A program made the translations under genes and the position numbers. 64,000 nucleotides of DNA from assembly GCA_018697195.1 (NCBI GenBank), contig CM031858.1, forward strand, positions 91,421,120 through 91,485,119, in the 5' to 3' direction. Source of the DNA: Certhia americana. Its lineage: Eukaryota; Chordata; Aves; Passeriformes; Certhiidae. Below the pieces are notes generated by a model. That model was not told the DNA's origin and did no database searches. It saw only the letters and a program-made list of their open reading frames with translations. Of the stretch, positions 1-17,215 are shown in pieces. Position 1 is the first letter of the stretch, and the number at the start of each line of letters is the position of its first letter.

Positions 1-13
1 TGTGGTCAAATGG

Positions 14-65
14 ATGCTAACTATTTACTACAGGTCATGTAGTATGCTAACTATTTACTACAGGT
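14..65 (+). repeat. Two-copy short tandem repeat
   Basis: A 22-base unit beginning ATGCTAACTATTTACTAC occurs at 14-35 and again exactly at 44-65, a period of 30 bases. The copies may continue to the left of the window. Confidence 0.85.
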
Positions 66-239
66 AAATTTACCTAGTTTACTACTAGGTGTTTGCACTA
101 ATAATCTCACTGAAGTGAGCAATCTCATCTCACCAAGAATAAAACTTCTGTGTCCTTGTGAGGGACAGGGTCAATATACATAATATATACAATATATATT
201 GTATGCAGAGAATCATCATACAGAGTTCATGTAGGAAGT

Positions 240-780
240 AAACAACAACCAAAATTCAGTGTTGGGTCTCTGAGAGCACCAAAAGCCCTTTCTACCCATG
301 AGTAGCCCCCAGGGCTGCACATATTCCCCCCTCCTTTCCCCATCCCTGATCCCATTTCAGCTCAACTCAGTACCACCAGTCCTGGCCCCATGATGGTGTG
401 GGGTGCTGGTTTCTAATTCTCTCTGTCACAGCTATGCCTGGCACGGACCCTGTAAGCTTGTCCCCAGTTCTGTCATTTTGGTCTGGATCTGCCCAGCAGT
501 CAGTCATGGGTTCTGGCTGACCCTGATTATTTTTACCAAACCTGATCCTCTTCCAGACTGAGGATCGACTTCCCAGCTTTACACTGGACCTGCTTTAGTA
601 CCATGAACTTGCATGGAGGTGTCACCTCGTGGCTGAAACTGGCTGTTCTCTCCAAGCCTGTCTTCTCTCCCTGCTGGGTTGCTGGCTGGTGAGGTCCCTG
701 GTCCAGGGACTGTGCACTTGTGACCCTCTTCCCTAGACCATGCTGCTCCCCAGAATTTTCTTCCTTTCCTTAAAGCTACA
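240..780. other. GC-richer block of unknown origin, possible old interspersed repeat
   Basis: This stretch is clearly richer in C and G than the surrounding intron and has short C-rich runs. It has no long coding frame. Its composition and abrupt edges suggest an inserted repeat such as an LTR or LINE fragment, but I cannot name a family, and I see no terminal repeats or primer-binding site. Confidence 0.25.
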
Positions 781-880
781 AGCATTATTCATGGTACAGA
801 CCACAAGCATGTGCAATTTTATCTCCTCTAGATTCATTATTTTTTACAGCCCACTTATTTATTTTATCTACTCTCTTGGT

Positions 881-923
881 TTTCTAGAGAGTAATTTCTA
901 GAGAGTAAATTTCTAGAGAGAAA
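881..923 (+). repeat. Three-copy tandem repeat of TTTCTAGAGAGTAA-like unit
   Basis: Units of 14-15 bases start at 881, 895 and 910. The third has GAGAAA instead of GAGTAA. Each contains the CTCTAGAG-like self-complementary core CTAGAG. Confidence 0.85.
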
Positions 924-3900
924 TTTCTGTAATTTCTTCCTTTGCCTTGCAAATTCTTTATTCCTCAAAATCCCTGTATTTCTTCTTTCACAGGTGCAGG
1001 GTGAGGGACTTTGTTGTTCACCTCTCAAACATCACTAAATTTGATACAAGAGCTATGAGGTAGGCAAGTATGGCTGCCATCCACTTCACAAGAATAATAC
1101 ACAGACAGATTTGGTAGCAAAATTTAAAAACATTAGTTCAGTCATAGGAGCTGAATCAAAGAGCAGCTCTGGCAGAATGAGATAGAAAAGCTGGTTCTCT
1201 TGCATCCCATCTTCTCTTTTGCTTAAAGGGAAAAGGCCATCCTTTTCTTCCTGCAAAAACATCCCTTAAAAACCCTTAAGTTTTTGGAATTTGCTCCTGA
1301 GTAAACATTTTTGCACCCCAAATTTTTGAAGTTGACCACACATAGATTAAATATGTAGTATGGTGAAATACTGATTTCACCTAGTTTTGTAAACAGAGCA
1401 GTGCGGAAGTATTTTTCACTGGTTTGTGAAAATTTTCAGGTTTATTGATGATCAGGACTGGTAGTTCCTGTTTTGAGAAAGTGAAATATTGCTATATAAC
1501 ATAAACAGGCATAGAGCTACAGCCTTCATTAAATTGGTAACAAGGGTCTAAAACCCCGTGGAATTACACTTCTTCTGTGTTATAGTTGGTGCAAAATTTC
1601 CTTAGCAACTGTGGATCCCATAAAAACTTAATGCAGTTTTGTTACAGCTTTCTACAGCACTTTCCAAAAGTTGAAATTATCCTATTTACACAACAAAGAA
1701 ACAGAAGCACAGTAGTTTACGGTTCTCTTTACTTGGAGTTGGTGGAATGAAATGATTGCTGCTGAGCTCTGAAACTGCTTGCACTAAAACTGCTGGTTAT
1801 ACGCTTTCCAGGACTGCAAGCATCTGCTAAAACAAAACATGCAGCATTTTGTATTCTCAGTTTCACAAATTTTGTCCAAAATAGGAATGTTTGCATCAGG
1901 ATTGGCAGCTGTGGAAGTGGAGGTGACTGCTGTTGGACCTAAATCCAAATCAGAAGATTCTGTAGTTAAATTTATCCGAAAGAAGTGAAGTACCTCTGTA
2001 GAAAGAAAACCACAAGTTTCCGTTCCATGACATATTTAGAGTATTTATAAAGGAAGAAAAGAACGTGAAGTTGGTGGGAAAAAAAGTATGGAAATAAGAA
2101 GTAAAAACTGGAAAATATAGTAAAAATGCTCCCAGACCAGGGACACAAGATGACATGAGTCAGGCAAAGGTCAGAGCATCAAAAGGGAAACATCGTCTTT
2201 TAGAAAAACTTTGTTAGTCCTTACAAAGCTGCTAATATCATGTTTGGATAATGGGAAAGAATCACCTTTCCTTTGGCAAAATCTCCGCAACAGATGCACC
2301 TGGAAAACAGCTTGCAGCAGTAAATGGAAAAGGTTTTCAATATCTTTGGCACAAAATCTAGTAAGGCGTGTCTTTTGGGAGATTAATCAGTAAGTAAATG
2401 GAAAGTCTAGGAGCTCTGAAAGCCACAGATACTTTGCTTCTCGCATATGAGCCAGGGGAGATTTCAAAGAAATTTCTCAGTGGCTGAATTTAAATAAGCG
2501 CTGCTCAGAAAAAAACCCCAAACATACACAATTTAATTCCTCAAGTGCAAAGTTCTGAATGATTGGAATCTCAACAAGTCAGTAGACATGCTGAAGTATA
2601 ATTTTTATAATTATCAGCGTTGTGCCCACCATTGAAGCCTATCCATAAGTATTAATAATATTTAATGTGTGAGGGCTTTTTTGTTTGATTGTTATGTTAA
2701 TAATGGTCCAATTTTACCAGACAGTATTTGGTAAATCAGCTGTTTTCTGCTCAGTTTAGCTGAGTAGTTAATCTAGTCTTTCTTTCATTAAAAGACTGAC
2801 TAGAATTGGTCAGAAAATATCAGAAAAGGAAATCTGAAACTAAAACGTTCTTGTCATACAGAAGAAATTAGGACAGTACTGGGTAGAAGCATATGACAAG
2901 TTGTACTCCTTTGGAAAGTACATTGATGCTAAGTAAGGAAAATGCTACTTTTTGTCAGTAGAAAATGATAGTTCTAGTGTTCTCTTACACTAGGTAGAAG
3001 AATTTGGGACATTGGCTAAACTATGATCAAGAGAGGTTTGTTTTCTTTTGTTATCATTGATGGTTTGTTTAAAAAAAATTTCTTTGCATTGAGAAGGACC
3101 TCTGTTGTAAGGAGTAGTTAATGGCATCGCTGGAGCTAAAAAAGCAATCATTCAGTCTTACTAGTGTAGAAGCAGAAAAAAGGAGTCACTACTGATCACT
3201 TTTTGTGAACACATTTTCACAGAATGAGTTTAAGAACTGGTAATACCACAGAAGGTTAAAGGATATAACTCAAATCTTGATGAGATGACCATTCTGACTT
3301 GCTTCTCGGAGATAAAACAACTTTTAATAAAAAGTTACTTATATGTCCATTTTTTCTAATCATTATAAAAGATTATAAAGTAAGAAATGTGTCTTAGTAA
3401 TTTTAAAGCATGGCTAAAGGGGGTAAGATGACATAGTGGCCAGGAAAGAAGTAATTAAGGCAGCTGATATAGTGATGATTGTCAGGAAATGACCCATACA
3501 GAGGGTCATCAGAAAGTATCTGCATATGATACACAGGCTTCTAAATTCTCCTGTTTAATATCACATATCTTCCATCCTCCGTTTTCTGTGTCTGCATGTG
3601 GGCTACCTGTTTTACACTGATTTGCTTCTCCTATTTCTGTCATTACAAACAAATTAAATAGACAATCACTGCAATTAATGTGAATCATAATTCTATTAAC
3701 TTAAAATTGGTGTGCCACTCTCTTCATTTCAGTCTGTAATCATGTTGCAAACTAAAATTATTTTGGCTTATCTATTAGGAATTGTAATGTGAAACTGGTT
3801 TTGCAGTCATGTGGCTGGACGAAAACCAGTAGCAATTAAGACAGAAAACCTTGAAGTAGTTATATGGGAAAAACTCTAAATCAGAAAGCCAGATTGCTTT

Positions 3901-4552
3901 GTATGTTATCTGGCTGCTTTGTGCTATTAGGCAGCTCAAAGACGACAGACTTGCTGCTGTTAAACAGGTGAAAAAATCTGCTGGTACCTGGTTGCATGTG
4001 CTACGTTCAAGCCAACTTTACCTCTTGCTGCCCCATGGTGTGATGAGTGGTCTAATAGAGAGGTAGGCCACAGAGGAGTTCATTAAGCTTTATCAGTCCC
4101 CAAGTGATGTAAGCTAAGCTCTGCTGATTCATGTTAGGACCAGCTGAAATAAGTACTTGAGAATGTATAAGAGTTTCCTTGATGAGTCTTTTCCTTTTGT
4201 ACTGTCTCATACATCACTTCAGCTGCAACAATGTTTTTGGTCCTAACAGCCCTGGAAATACAGAAGAATTGTTCATCCCCATGACACAAAGTGGGAACCC
4301 AGTTTGTGGGGCTGTGTGTGAACTTCTTTGCCACACATAGTAAAGTCCTTTACATGGTGCAGCCATTGACAGCAGATTGTGGTTGTAAAGGAATAGCGCC
4401 TTGATTGCATCTTAGGCGAAATGGAAAAAAACTATGTGGGTGTATAGATCATTGTCAAGACCATTGCTTGTCATTACAGATATAAATGCAGCCCATCTGC
4501 TTCCTTCTCACTGGCTCTTGATTCACTAGTTTGCCTTTTTCTCGACTTGTGA

Positions 4553-9609
<5,057 letters not shown>

Positions 9610-9675
9610 GGTAATGACGTTCGGATAATCCTTGGCCAGTTTGATGAGGAAATGGCTGTGAAAGTTTTCTGCTGT
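9610..9675 (+). CDS. GABBR2: GABBR2-type ectodomain exon B (human residues about 245-266)
   Basis: This 66 bp exon encodes 22 residues, starting [15 protein letters not shown] and ending VFCC, phase 0 at both ends. The acceptor is CTGCAG ending at 9609 and the donor is GTAAGT at 9676. It differs from recalled human GABBR2 at three positions (EE for QN and V for A). [11 protein letters not shown] is a core strand of the type I periplasmic-binding-protein fold shared by class C receptors. The terminal CC pair corresponds to human Cys265 and Cys266, which pair with Cys302 and Cys237; both partners are kept in the neighbouring exons. The exon is too short to be found as a long open frame. Confidence 0.95.
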
Positions 9676-11622
9676 GTAAGTAAATATATTTAATTGCATA
9701 TCAGAATAAAGAATGTGCTGCATTTGAATAAAAAGTAACTTGAGCAGAAACATTTCTTCACGGACTTCAGCTCTGTGAAGTTTTATATCCTAAAGAGAGG
9801 TTACATGTGCTTAGTTCCATTTCTGTTTCAATAAAATACTTTGTACTTGACTTCAGTGGAATTTAGGCATAAGATGCATGGTAAGCTTCTTCTTATTATT
9901 ACTTTCCTGTAGTGGAACTAAATGTGAAATCAAACTTGAGCATTGCTTTTTACATCAGATTCAGGGAGATACTTGCATATGTAGCAGCAGAAAAAGAGAG
10001 AACTGCAAGATTCCAATCTTGCCCAAAAGCTGTGTTCTGGTGACAGTGTTGGTGTGTATGGGTTTTGCATGTTTTGCTTTTAAGGAAGAAGAAATTCAAG
10101 CCAGTTCCTATAAATCCTAACTCAGCAACAATATTAATTTCTGCTACTGAAAATGTTGCTAATTTTACACTGTCATTCCCATCTGACTGCTGTACATTTT
10201 ACATGTATTACATGAAAGCAAATACTAAAGCAAATAAAGTAAAAAAATTAAGTTTTTTTAACCAAAACTAGCAAATATAAAATTCCCTATTATCACCACC
10301 TTTTTGTGTGAATGTGCTGCAAACTTATCCACTGTTATTGCCATTAAAAGCAGCAGGATTAAACTGTGGATCTGTACTTGTACCAACCTGAAAAAAATAC
10401 CAAAGAGAAAGATTTTAGTGGCTTAAGTATTAAATTCTTAGTCTAAATAGTTAGATTATTCCGAGAACACAGTGAATATAATGAAAAAACAATAATGATA
10501 GCATCTGAATTTCCAAGAGTGTTTTTTAGTGTTCACTTAGTGAGACCTATCCTTGTAAAGAAAGGAAAGGCAGAAGTTCAAAATCTGAGTGCTACATGTG
10601 CCTTAGATGCATTTTGGCTCTTACTCAGCAGCTGTCCCAGTTGGTGGCAAAATTTGGAGAGTGTAGAATATATTTGGAAGGAACAAAATCTGTTTTCATC
10701 CAAAAGGAAATGGAAAGTATTATTTTATTTTTCATTCTTCTCATCTCTGATAGGTCTTTGTATATAGATCTTTTTTGTACTGCCATTTAAATTGGATTGA
10801 CAGAGATAATCTCCTGCTTTTTCATTCCTGGAAGAAAGAATGGTACTTCTGCAGTCCAGATCCTCCCCAGATCTCTTGGGGTTGGGCTGCATTTCCCCAG
10901 CAGAGGGGTCCTGGTTAGAATTATCTTCCAGTCCAACATTAGCAAGCAATTGGCCTGATTTCTAGTTGCCCTTAATTTCTAGTTGCATTTATCTAGAATT
11001 CTTGCCCAAATCCATGTGCATGTGCGGCCACTGAAGAAACCCTAGAATTCCTTGGAGGGGCAGGCTGTCCTTTGGTCTTCAGGGTTTCAGGGAGAGGATG
11101 TCTTTGTCACATGATTGCTGGCTGCAGGTTTCTGTGGCTACGGTGTGGCGTGAATGTGGGAAAGGCGTGTAACTCTGAGCAGTTTAAAGAGTGATGGCTG
11201 CTTCTAAAGTACATTAATATCAGAAATAATTGAGATGGATTTTTCTAGAGCTCAGAGAAATCTGAAAGATCATGTATTTAGGCTTGTTTAAATGTATTTA
11301 TTTGGGAGTTTCAGCAGGGGACTGAATGCAGGAGAGGACAGTTCAAAGTAGGTCATTTATATATTAATGCACTACAATATGTCAGAAAACTTGTTATTAG
11401 TCATAAAATATATTGTTGACTCATGCACTCCTACAGATTGGGGTATATGTCTAAGAGCAAAATAATTTAGGTATGTCAAGTTTTTTTAACTCCTCTTTTC
11501 CAGTTGTACCTTCTGACAGGTTTCACTTGTGATTCCCTGTTATATCCTGCAGGCTTGCTGATGTCAGTCAGAAAAAGGCTTTGAATTTGCTAAAGGAAGA
11601 TGCTTTTTCACTAGTGCAAGAC

Positions 11623-11623
<1 letters not shown>

Positions 11624-11649
<26 letters not shown>
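11624..11649 (+). repeat. T26 homopolymer
   Basis: An uninterrupted run of 26 T lies about 125 bases before a CR1 fragment. It is probably simple slippage. Confidence 0.9.
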
Positions 11650-11653
<4 letters not shown>

Positions 11654-11774
11654 ATTATTTGGTAATGACTTATGTAGGTGGTAAAACCTTTAAAGTCTGC
11701 CTCACTTTTCTGCCTGGATTCAACAGCCATATGCTGTGAGGTTTCCTCAGGACATCCATAGGAGTTTATATAAG

Positions 11775-12055
11775 ATCATAGAACCATTTAGGTTGTAAAA
11801 GACCTTTGATATTATCAAATCCAGCCATTAATCCAGCAGTCCACCACTAAGCCATGTCCTGAAGTGCCTCATCTGCACATCTTTTGAATGCCTCCTATGA
11901 TGGTGGCACAACCTCTTCCCTGGTCCCTGATAACCCTTTCAGTGAAGAAGTTTTTCCTAATAGCCAATGTAAACCACCTCTACTGCAATTTCAGAGCATT
12001 TCCTCTTTTCCTATTCCTTGTGTTTGGTAAAAAAGACCAACATCCACACCAACAC
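11775..12055 (-). mobile_element. CR1 LINE 3' fragment
   Basis: Read on the plus strand, this begins GATCATAGAACCATTTAGG and continues with the standard order of the avian CR1 3' end in reverse complement. Landmarks are a GTTGTAAAAGACC-like segment, CCACTAAGCCATGTCC, CCCTTTCAGTGAAGAAG and TTTCCTAATAGCC. The element is therefore minus strand, 5'-truncated and diverged. Its internal end carries an expanded CACCCA tract (12040-12072). CR1 is the dominant LINE of bird genomes and moves by target-primed reverse transcription; this copy is dead. Confidence 0.88.
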
Positions 12056-12072
12056 CCACACCCACACCCAAA
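12040..12072 (+). repeat. (CACCCA)-like short tandem repeat at the CR1 end
   Basis: Imperfect CACCCA/CACACC units sit directly in the GACCAACACCCACC-like segment of the CR1 fragment, so the repeat probably grew from CR1 sequence. Confidence 0.7.
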
Positions 12073-14599
12073 AAATCGACTAAAAGATAGTGTAATTCAG
12101 TAGCAAACTTTAAAAACAGGACAGGACTAGTTCAAGCCAAAGTGAATGTTGGCAGGTAGTTCCTACAAGGATTTAAATAAGCTTAGCTGTTCATTTATCA
12201 CCAGTGTCAAAAACAGTGAGCAATTTTAGTTCTATGGGAAATCTTAGCTTTATAATTAATTTTCACCTCAGTGGGATGAATGTGATGTTTTCTTGGAATA
12301 GAAATTAGAGCCTTTTAGTCAATACTTCAACAATCAACAAATTGCCAATAATTGTTTGCTACATATAAGAAATACCTCTTATATGAATCTCTGTGTTGTA
12401 AATAAGCATTTATTTATGGATTCAGGCAAGAATGAAATATTTAAAAAAAAAAAATCAGTTTTACAAGGGTAAAAATTGTCCATGACAGTTTCCTGGCTGC
12501 TTGACAGCAACTCGGGGCTTTGCATCCTACATAGGGCATGGGAGAAAGATTAAGGAAAATGTATGAGTACTTTAAGCTGTTCTGGTGATACAAAGTATGT
12601 GCAAACCTTCTTCAGCTTGCTCTTTTCTGCCAAAAAGTCTTCCCTTTAGAAACTAAAACTTGTAAGTATTGGTCTGTATGCACTTAAACAGTTCAAGATC
12701 CATGTGTTTCATGTACTTGTATCTTTTAAGCATCAAAATCATCTACATTAGCAGAATCAACAGGGAGAAAATGGTAGCAAAAAAGGATTATTTTGCAATA
12801 AGTCTTCTGGGACCCAAACACTGAAATGTCTGAATACTATCAGCTGTGCTGTCACTAGAAAAACGACTGCATGGTCATGGTGCTCAGCCTCAGAGGAGCT
12901 TTATTTTCTTCCTACTTTTGCCTTCCCCAGACTACCCTTCAAGCCCCGTCATTCCACCATATCTCAAAGGAAGAGCTGACAGCTCTTAAAATGTTTGTTT
13001 TGTGTTTTGTTGAACCAGATTGTTACAGAAATGTGAAAGTGTAACAAGTCTTTCAGGCAACCATGTTGGGAATGAACTGATGTTTCCAGGATGAAATTTC
13101 TGGCTATTTTGAAACTTTCAATTTTCAGCCCATTTCCTAGGGCATTCACAGATTATGCAGGAAACAGTACAAGTGCTTATGCAAACAGAAAATTTCCAGC
13201 AGCTCTAATTTCAGAATAGTTCACAGCCAATACTTTCTGGCAACACACAATTTGATACTTTAATCTCTATTGAGCAGGGGAAGCTACGTAAGATTGTCCT
13301 TCTCTAAAAGTGCTATTCTGTGTCAGTTTGCATCCTTGTGATTCAAAAACTGTCAGATAAAAAACACTGAGTCACTGAAAGGTCTTGAATGACCTAACTG
13401 TATAATGAAAACTCTTTTAGAAGGAAGTGCTGCAGGATGGAATTGCTGTTTTCCTCACAGGTGGCCCTGGAATGCAGTGTCTCCATAGCTGTGCAGGAGT
13501 GGAGGTGGGTAGGAGGACAGAAGCTGATATGTTTGTGGAAAGGCAGAATTAAGAAGCCAGGGAAAGACAAACTGTTTATGCAGATTGTGGAATAAGTAAT
13601 ATAAGAGATGCAAGACACCAGGTTTCAGACAGGACTTTCAAGCAGCATTGTATACAAAGGCATGAAATTTGATTTTGGCTGAACAAAAGCTTCTGCAACC
13701 CGGGGCCAAATAAATCTGCTTTGTGCACAATACTGTTATGAACTGAGCTGGCACCATTATAATAGACTTCACAGATTTAAAGCCCATTTTTAATTTGGGT
13801 ATTAACATATTTAGGAGGCTGTCCTATTTCATATATTCTGCTATTGATCTTTGCTTCTCTGATAGGCTTTTTGTATGATCTTTGGGATACTTTTCAAAAC
13901 AGTTATTTTCAGAATTACTAATATGTCCTGTTTGCATCCTTGTAATTTTCTCTCTCCGTAATATTTTCTGTGAAACTGTAGTAGTTTTCCTGTTAAGAGC
14001 TCTAAGCTTCTACCATGTATTTCTAAAAAGTAGAATTTTTATCTTAGGCCTTTTATCTCAAGTATTGCTTATATTTGGAGCCAAAGAAGCATGAAACCTT
14101 CAGTTTTGAAATGCGGTCTGACTGAAATGTCAAAAGAAAAATATCTAGTTGCAAGACAGTGAGAGAAACATCTGAGATAAAATTTGCTAATTTTATCCTA
14201 GAACACTCTTCCCAATCAAAGAGAATATTTGAGAATAGATCAGCTTTTAGGTACAACAGCATATGTGCCTGACTAAGAAAGTTTTTCCGTTTCCTGTTAT
14301 ATATATCTGCTAAGTATTGAAAGGAGATAACTATAATCTCAGTATCTTGGATTACAGTGGGCTGCATTCAGTATTCCATCAATATAGAATTTCATATGAA
14401 GAAAATTCTTGCTGAGAGAAAAAAATCATTAAGATTTTGCTTTATCAATTCACTATTCACTCAAGCTCCTCAGAAGGTACTGCTAACTTAATGTTATTGT
14501 GGTCAGCTTTTTAGCAGTTACCTAACTCATATTTGCCATGTGTGATTCAATGGTGCCTATGATCCAAGTTTTCTTGTTAACCTAGTCCATAGGCTGATT

Positions 14600-14626
14600 T
14601 AAGGGTGATAATAATAATCACCCTTA
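14600..14626. repeat. Perfect 10 bp inverted repeat with 7-base loop
   Basis: TAAGGGTGAT at 14600-14609 is the exact reverse complement of ATCACCCTTA at 14617-14626, with loop AATAATA. It lies in the intron about 390 bases upstream of exon C. Confidence 0.85.
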
Positions 14627-15012
14627 GTGATTAGTTTAAATGTGGTAGCATGGTGGTTCTATCACTTATGTAATAGTTGTGTTATGAAGAACTTCCTGTG
14701 GAGAGCTGGGCCTTCTGCTTGTGCTCCCCTTTAACTTCCTCACTTCTAGAATATCATTTTTAAGAAATGATCAACTCAAAGAAAAACAGGGTTTAGTAAA
14801 TTCTCATGTCCTGAATTCTGAAGTCAGGAGTCTTCAAAAGAAGTCTTCATTATTAGTAATTATTCTAAACTGTACAAACTACTTGTGTACCCCAATTACA
14901 TCATAATTTTGTTAATAATGGAAAAAAAGAAGTTAACAAAAGGCAATTTGGTTTATGTTTAATGCCTCTAGTATATAATGACCATTATCTTTTCTGTTTT
15001 TCTTATTTTCAG

Positions 15013-15204
15013 GCTTATGAAGAAGAAATGTATGGCAGCAAATATCAGTGGATTATTCCAGGGTGGTATGAAAATCTTTGGTGGGAATCCTGGATTAATT
15101 CCTCACAGTGTCTCAGCAAAAATCTTCTTTCAGCCATGGAAGGTTATATTGGAGTGGATTTTGAGCCTCTCAGCTCAAAAACTAATAAGACCATATCAGG
15201 AAGG
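15013..15204 (+). CDS. GABBR2: GABBR2-type ectodomain exon C (human residues about 267-333)
   Basis: This 192 bp exon encodes 64 residues, from [20 protein letters not shown] to [14 protein letters not shown], phase 0 at both ends. The acceptor is TTTTCAG ending at 15012 and the donor is GTTAGT at 15205. It is unmistakably GABBR2 family, but the human exon encodes 67 residues. Between WWE and NSS there are only three residues (SWI) where human has six. Of the 64 aligned positions 52 match. The glycosylation sequon equivalent to human Asn298 (NSS) and the cysteine equivalent to Cys302 are kept. A further sequon, NKT, appears near the end where human has QIKT. Lobe 2 surface loops therefore differ while the core ([26 protein letters not shown]) is intact. 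No stop or frameshift is present. Confidence 0.96.
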
Positions 15205-16324
15205 GTTAGTATTTTTCTCCCATCTATTTTATTATACCATCAGTTCTCTCACTGCTGGGTTGGCTCACGGTAAAGCACCAAAGAGGGAGGTGAAACTAAA
15301 GGGTTCTTCTACCCTGTGACCTGGAAGTCATCATAGCTAGTTTCACCACTTTACACTAGTTTGCAATTTTAAAATATTTGAAAATCAAATATAATTCTCT
15401 ACAGGGTAAGAAAGCAGTGAAGTCCCTTGCCTCAAATCTGCTCTCTTCCCCCAGTATGAACATTATAGTTCAATGTACATTAAAGTCTGAATTATAGTCT
15501 TTAGTATCATTTGCTGTGTCACTTCAAGTTAAATAGTTGAGCACAGAAACAGGAAAGTATTATATTTACACCTATTCTGCAAACAGAAAATTTGAATGGT
15601 GATTTGTGCCTCTCAGTACTAGGGGACAGGAGGTGAGGTTTGTTTTAAATATAAAATATGTGTTGTTTCCATAAAGCACATAAAATTCTATCACAGAACA
15701 AATCCATGCAAACTCTGGCAAATGAATAAACACGCCTGATTTTGCTGCTTTTCATCTTTTTTATCCACCTGCCTTTCATGCCTTGCTGAGTGATCATGAA
15801 AAGCAACTTTACTGAAGGGCAACTCATCATATGATAGCACACCATCCAGAACGTAGTGAACTTGTAAAATATAGACAAGTTGCCACTCAAAATATCATAC
15901 TGAGCAAACGGTTGCTCAAGTAAAGGTTATTTGATTTGTGTTATCTGGTTAAGTGCTAATTTGCAGGGTCCAGACTTATTCTCTGTTCTAGTCTTATGGC
16001 TCACCATTGTACAGTTTTAGTTGAACTGGAGCCTTCTGTATAAAAGTAAAATAAAGCAAGCTGTCATTTATACAGTGAGGCAGTACAACTGTTTTCAGTC
16101 TCTCTGTCTTCTAGTTCTGCTTCCCAATCTCACCGTCAGTTTTAAAATCAGGCAATACATGTTTCTTGAATTTTATTTTATTTTATATTTTTTCTTTTGG
16201 AGGCCTTTTCTCTATTAGTTATACACATCCCTAAACTGGAGGGAGCAGTTTGAGGTGTTGGTTTAGATCCAACTCTGTCAAATGTTAAGTATTGAGATAA
16301 AACTGAATTTTATCTCCTCTGCAG
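15205..16324 (+). other. Intron between exons C and D
   Basis: This short 1.1 kb intron starts with a GTTAGT donor and ends with CTCTGCAG. It is AT-rich, with no repeat or other feature recognised. Confidence 0.92.
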
Positions 16325-16561
16325 ACTCCACAGCAGTATGAAAAGGAATACAATGCTAAACGTGGTGATGGGCAATCCAGCAAATTTCATGGTTATGCTT
16401 ATGATGGAATATGGGTGATTGCCAGGACCCTACAGCGGGCAATGAATTATCTGAATTCCACCAACAAGCACCAAAAAATTGAAGATTTTAACTACACAAA
16501 TCACAAACTTGGCAAAATTTTTCTGAATGCTATGAATGAAACCAGGTTCTTTGGAGTAACG
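16325..16561 (+). CDS. GABBR2: GABBR2-type ectodomain exon D (human residues about 334-412)
   Basis: This 237 bp exon encodes 79 residues, from [10 protein letters not shown] to [12 protein letters not shown], phase 0 at both ends. The acceptor is CTCTGCAG ending at 16324 and the donor is GTAAGT at 16562. It carries the family signature [13 protein letters not shown] followed by TLQRAM. It is the most diverged exon here: 57 of 79 residues match recalled human GABBR2. The changes cluster at residues 11-20 and 41-50 of the exon. Sequons equivalent to human Asn389 (NYT) and Asn404 (NET) are kept, and an extra NST sequon lies at exon residues 44-46. Length equals human, with no indels. The frame is intact, so there is no sign of a pseudogene. 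Confidence 0.96.
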
Positions 16562-17195
16562 GTAAGTCCTCATCGGATAATTGTGGGATGTGATTTTGTG
16601 CCAGTAGTTGAAACAAGTATTAAATATTAAGTATGCTTGAAAAAGAAACACTGTTGTATATTTTTTCTATCTTCAGAGCTTCCAGTTCCACTTTATATTA
16701 AAAATTATTGTTGTTGTCTTGACAGTCTTGTTCATTACCTGTCTTCAGATGCCAAGGGATGACACTGTACAATTCCTTAGTTTTCAGATTTTTTAAGCTC
16801 GAATGTCATCTGAATTAACCAATCAGAGTGGTCTCAAGGAAGCCACAAGTTTTGCAAGCTGCAGTGACCTTTTAAGTGAATGTTTTAACAGTTAAGGAAC
16901 AGCTGGAATGTCATCTGAAAATACATATTTCTTGCCATCATTTATATGCATCTTGCCATTGCTTGGCAATAGGTTACAGTGCACTGTCTCTAACTCCAGT
17001 GCTTTACATCCTAGATATTCTTGCAATGTGCTTCAGTTGTGATTTAAATTTATTTATAATTTGTATTTTTTCACGATTAAGTACAAAGCATGCTCACATT
17101 GACTTAAGAACTGGTCATATACAGTAGTATCCTCATTCTGACTTCAGTTGTAAATTTGCAAACCCTTAGTGGTTTTATTTTTTGTTTAATTTAGT

Positions 17196-17215
17196 TTTGT
17201 TTGTTTGTTTGTTTG
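17196..17215 (+). repeat. (TTTG)5 microsatellite
   Basis: Five TTTG units near the start of the 34 kb intron. Confidence 0.9.

Larger units (their letters stand above)
9676..15012 (+). other. Intron between exons B and C
   Basis: This 5.3 kb intron runs from GTAAGT to TTTTCAG. It contains a 26-base T run, a minus-strand CR1 fragment with an expanded CACCCA tract, and a perfect 10 bp hairpin about 400 bases before exon C. Nothing else recognisable was seen. Confidence 0.9.
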
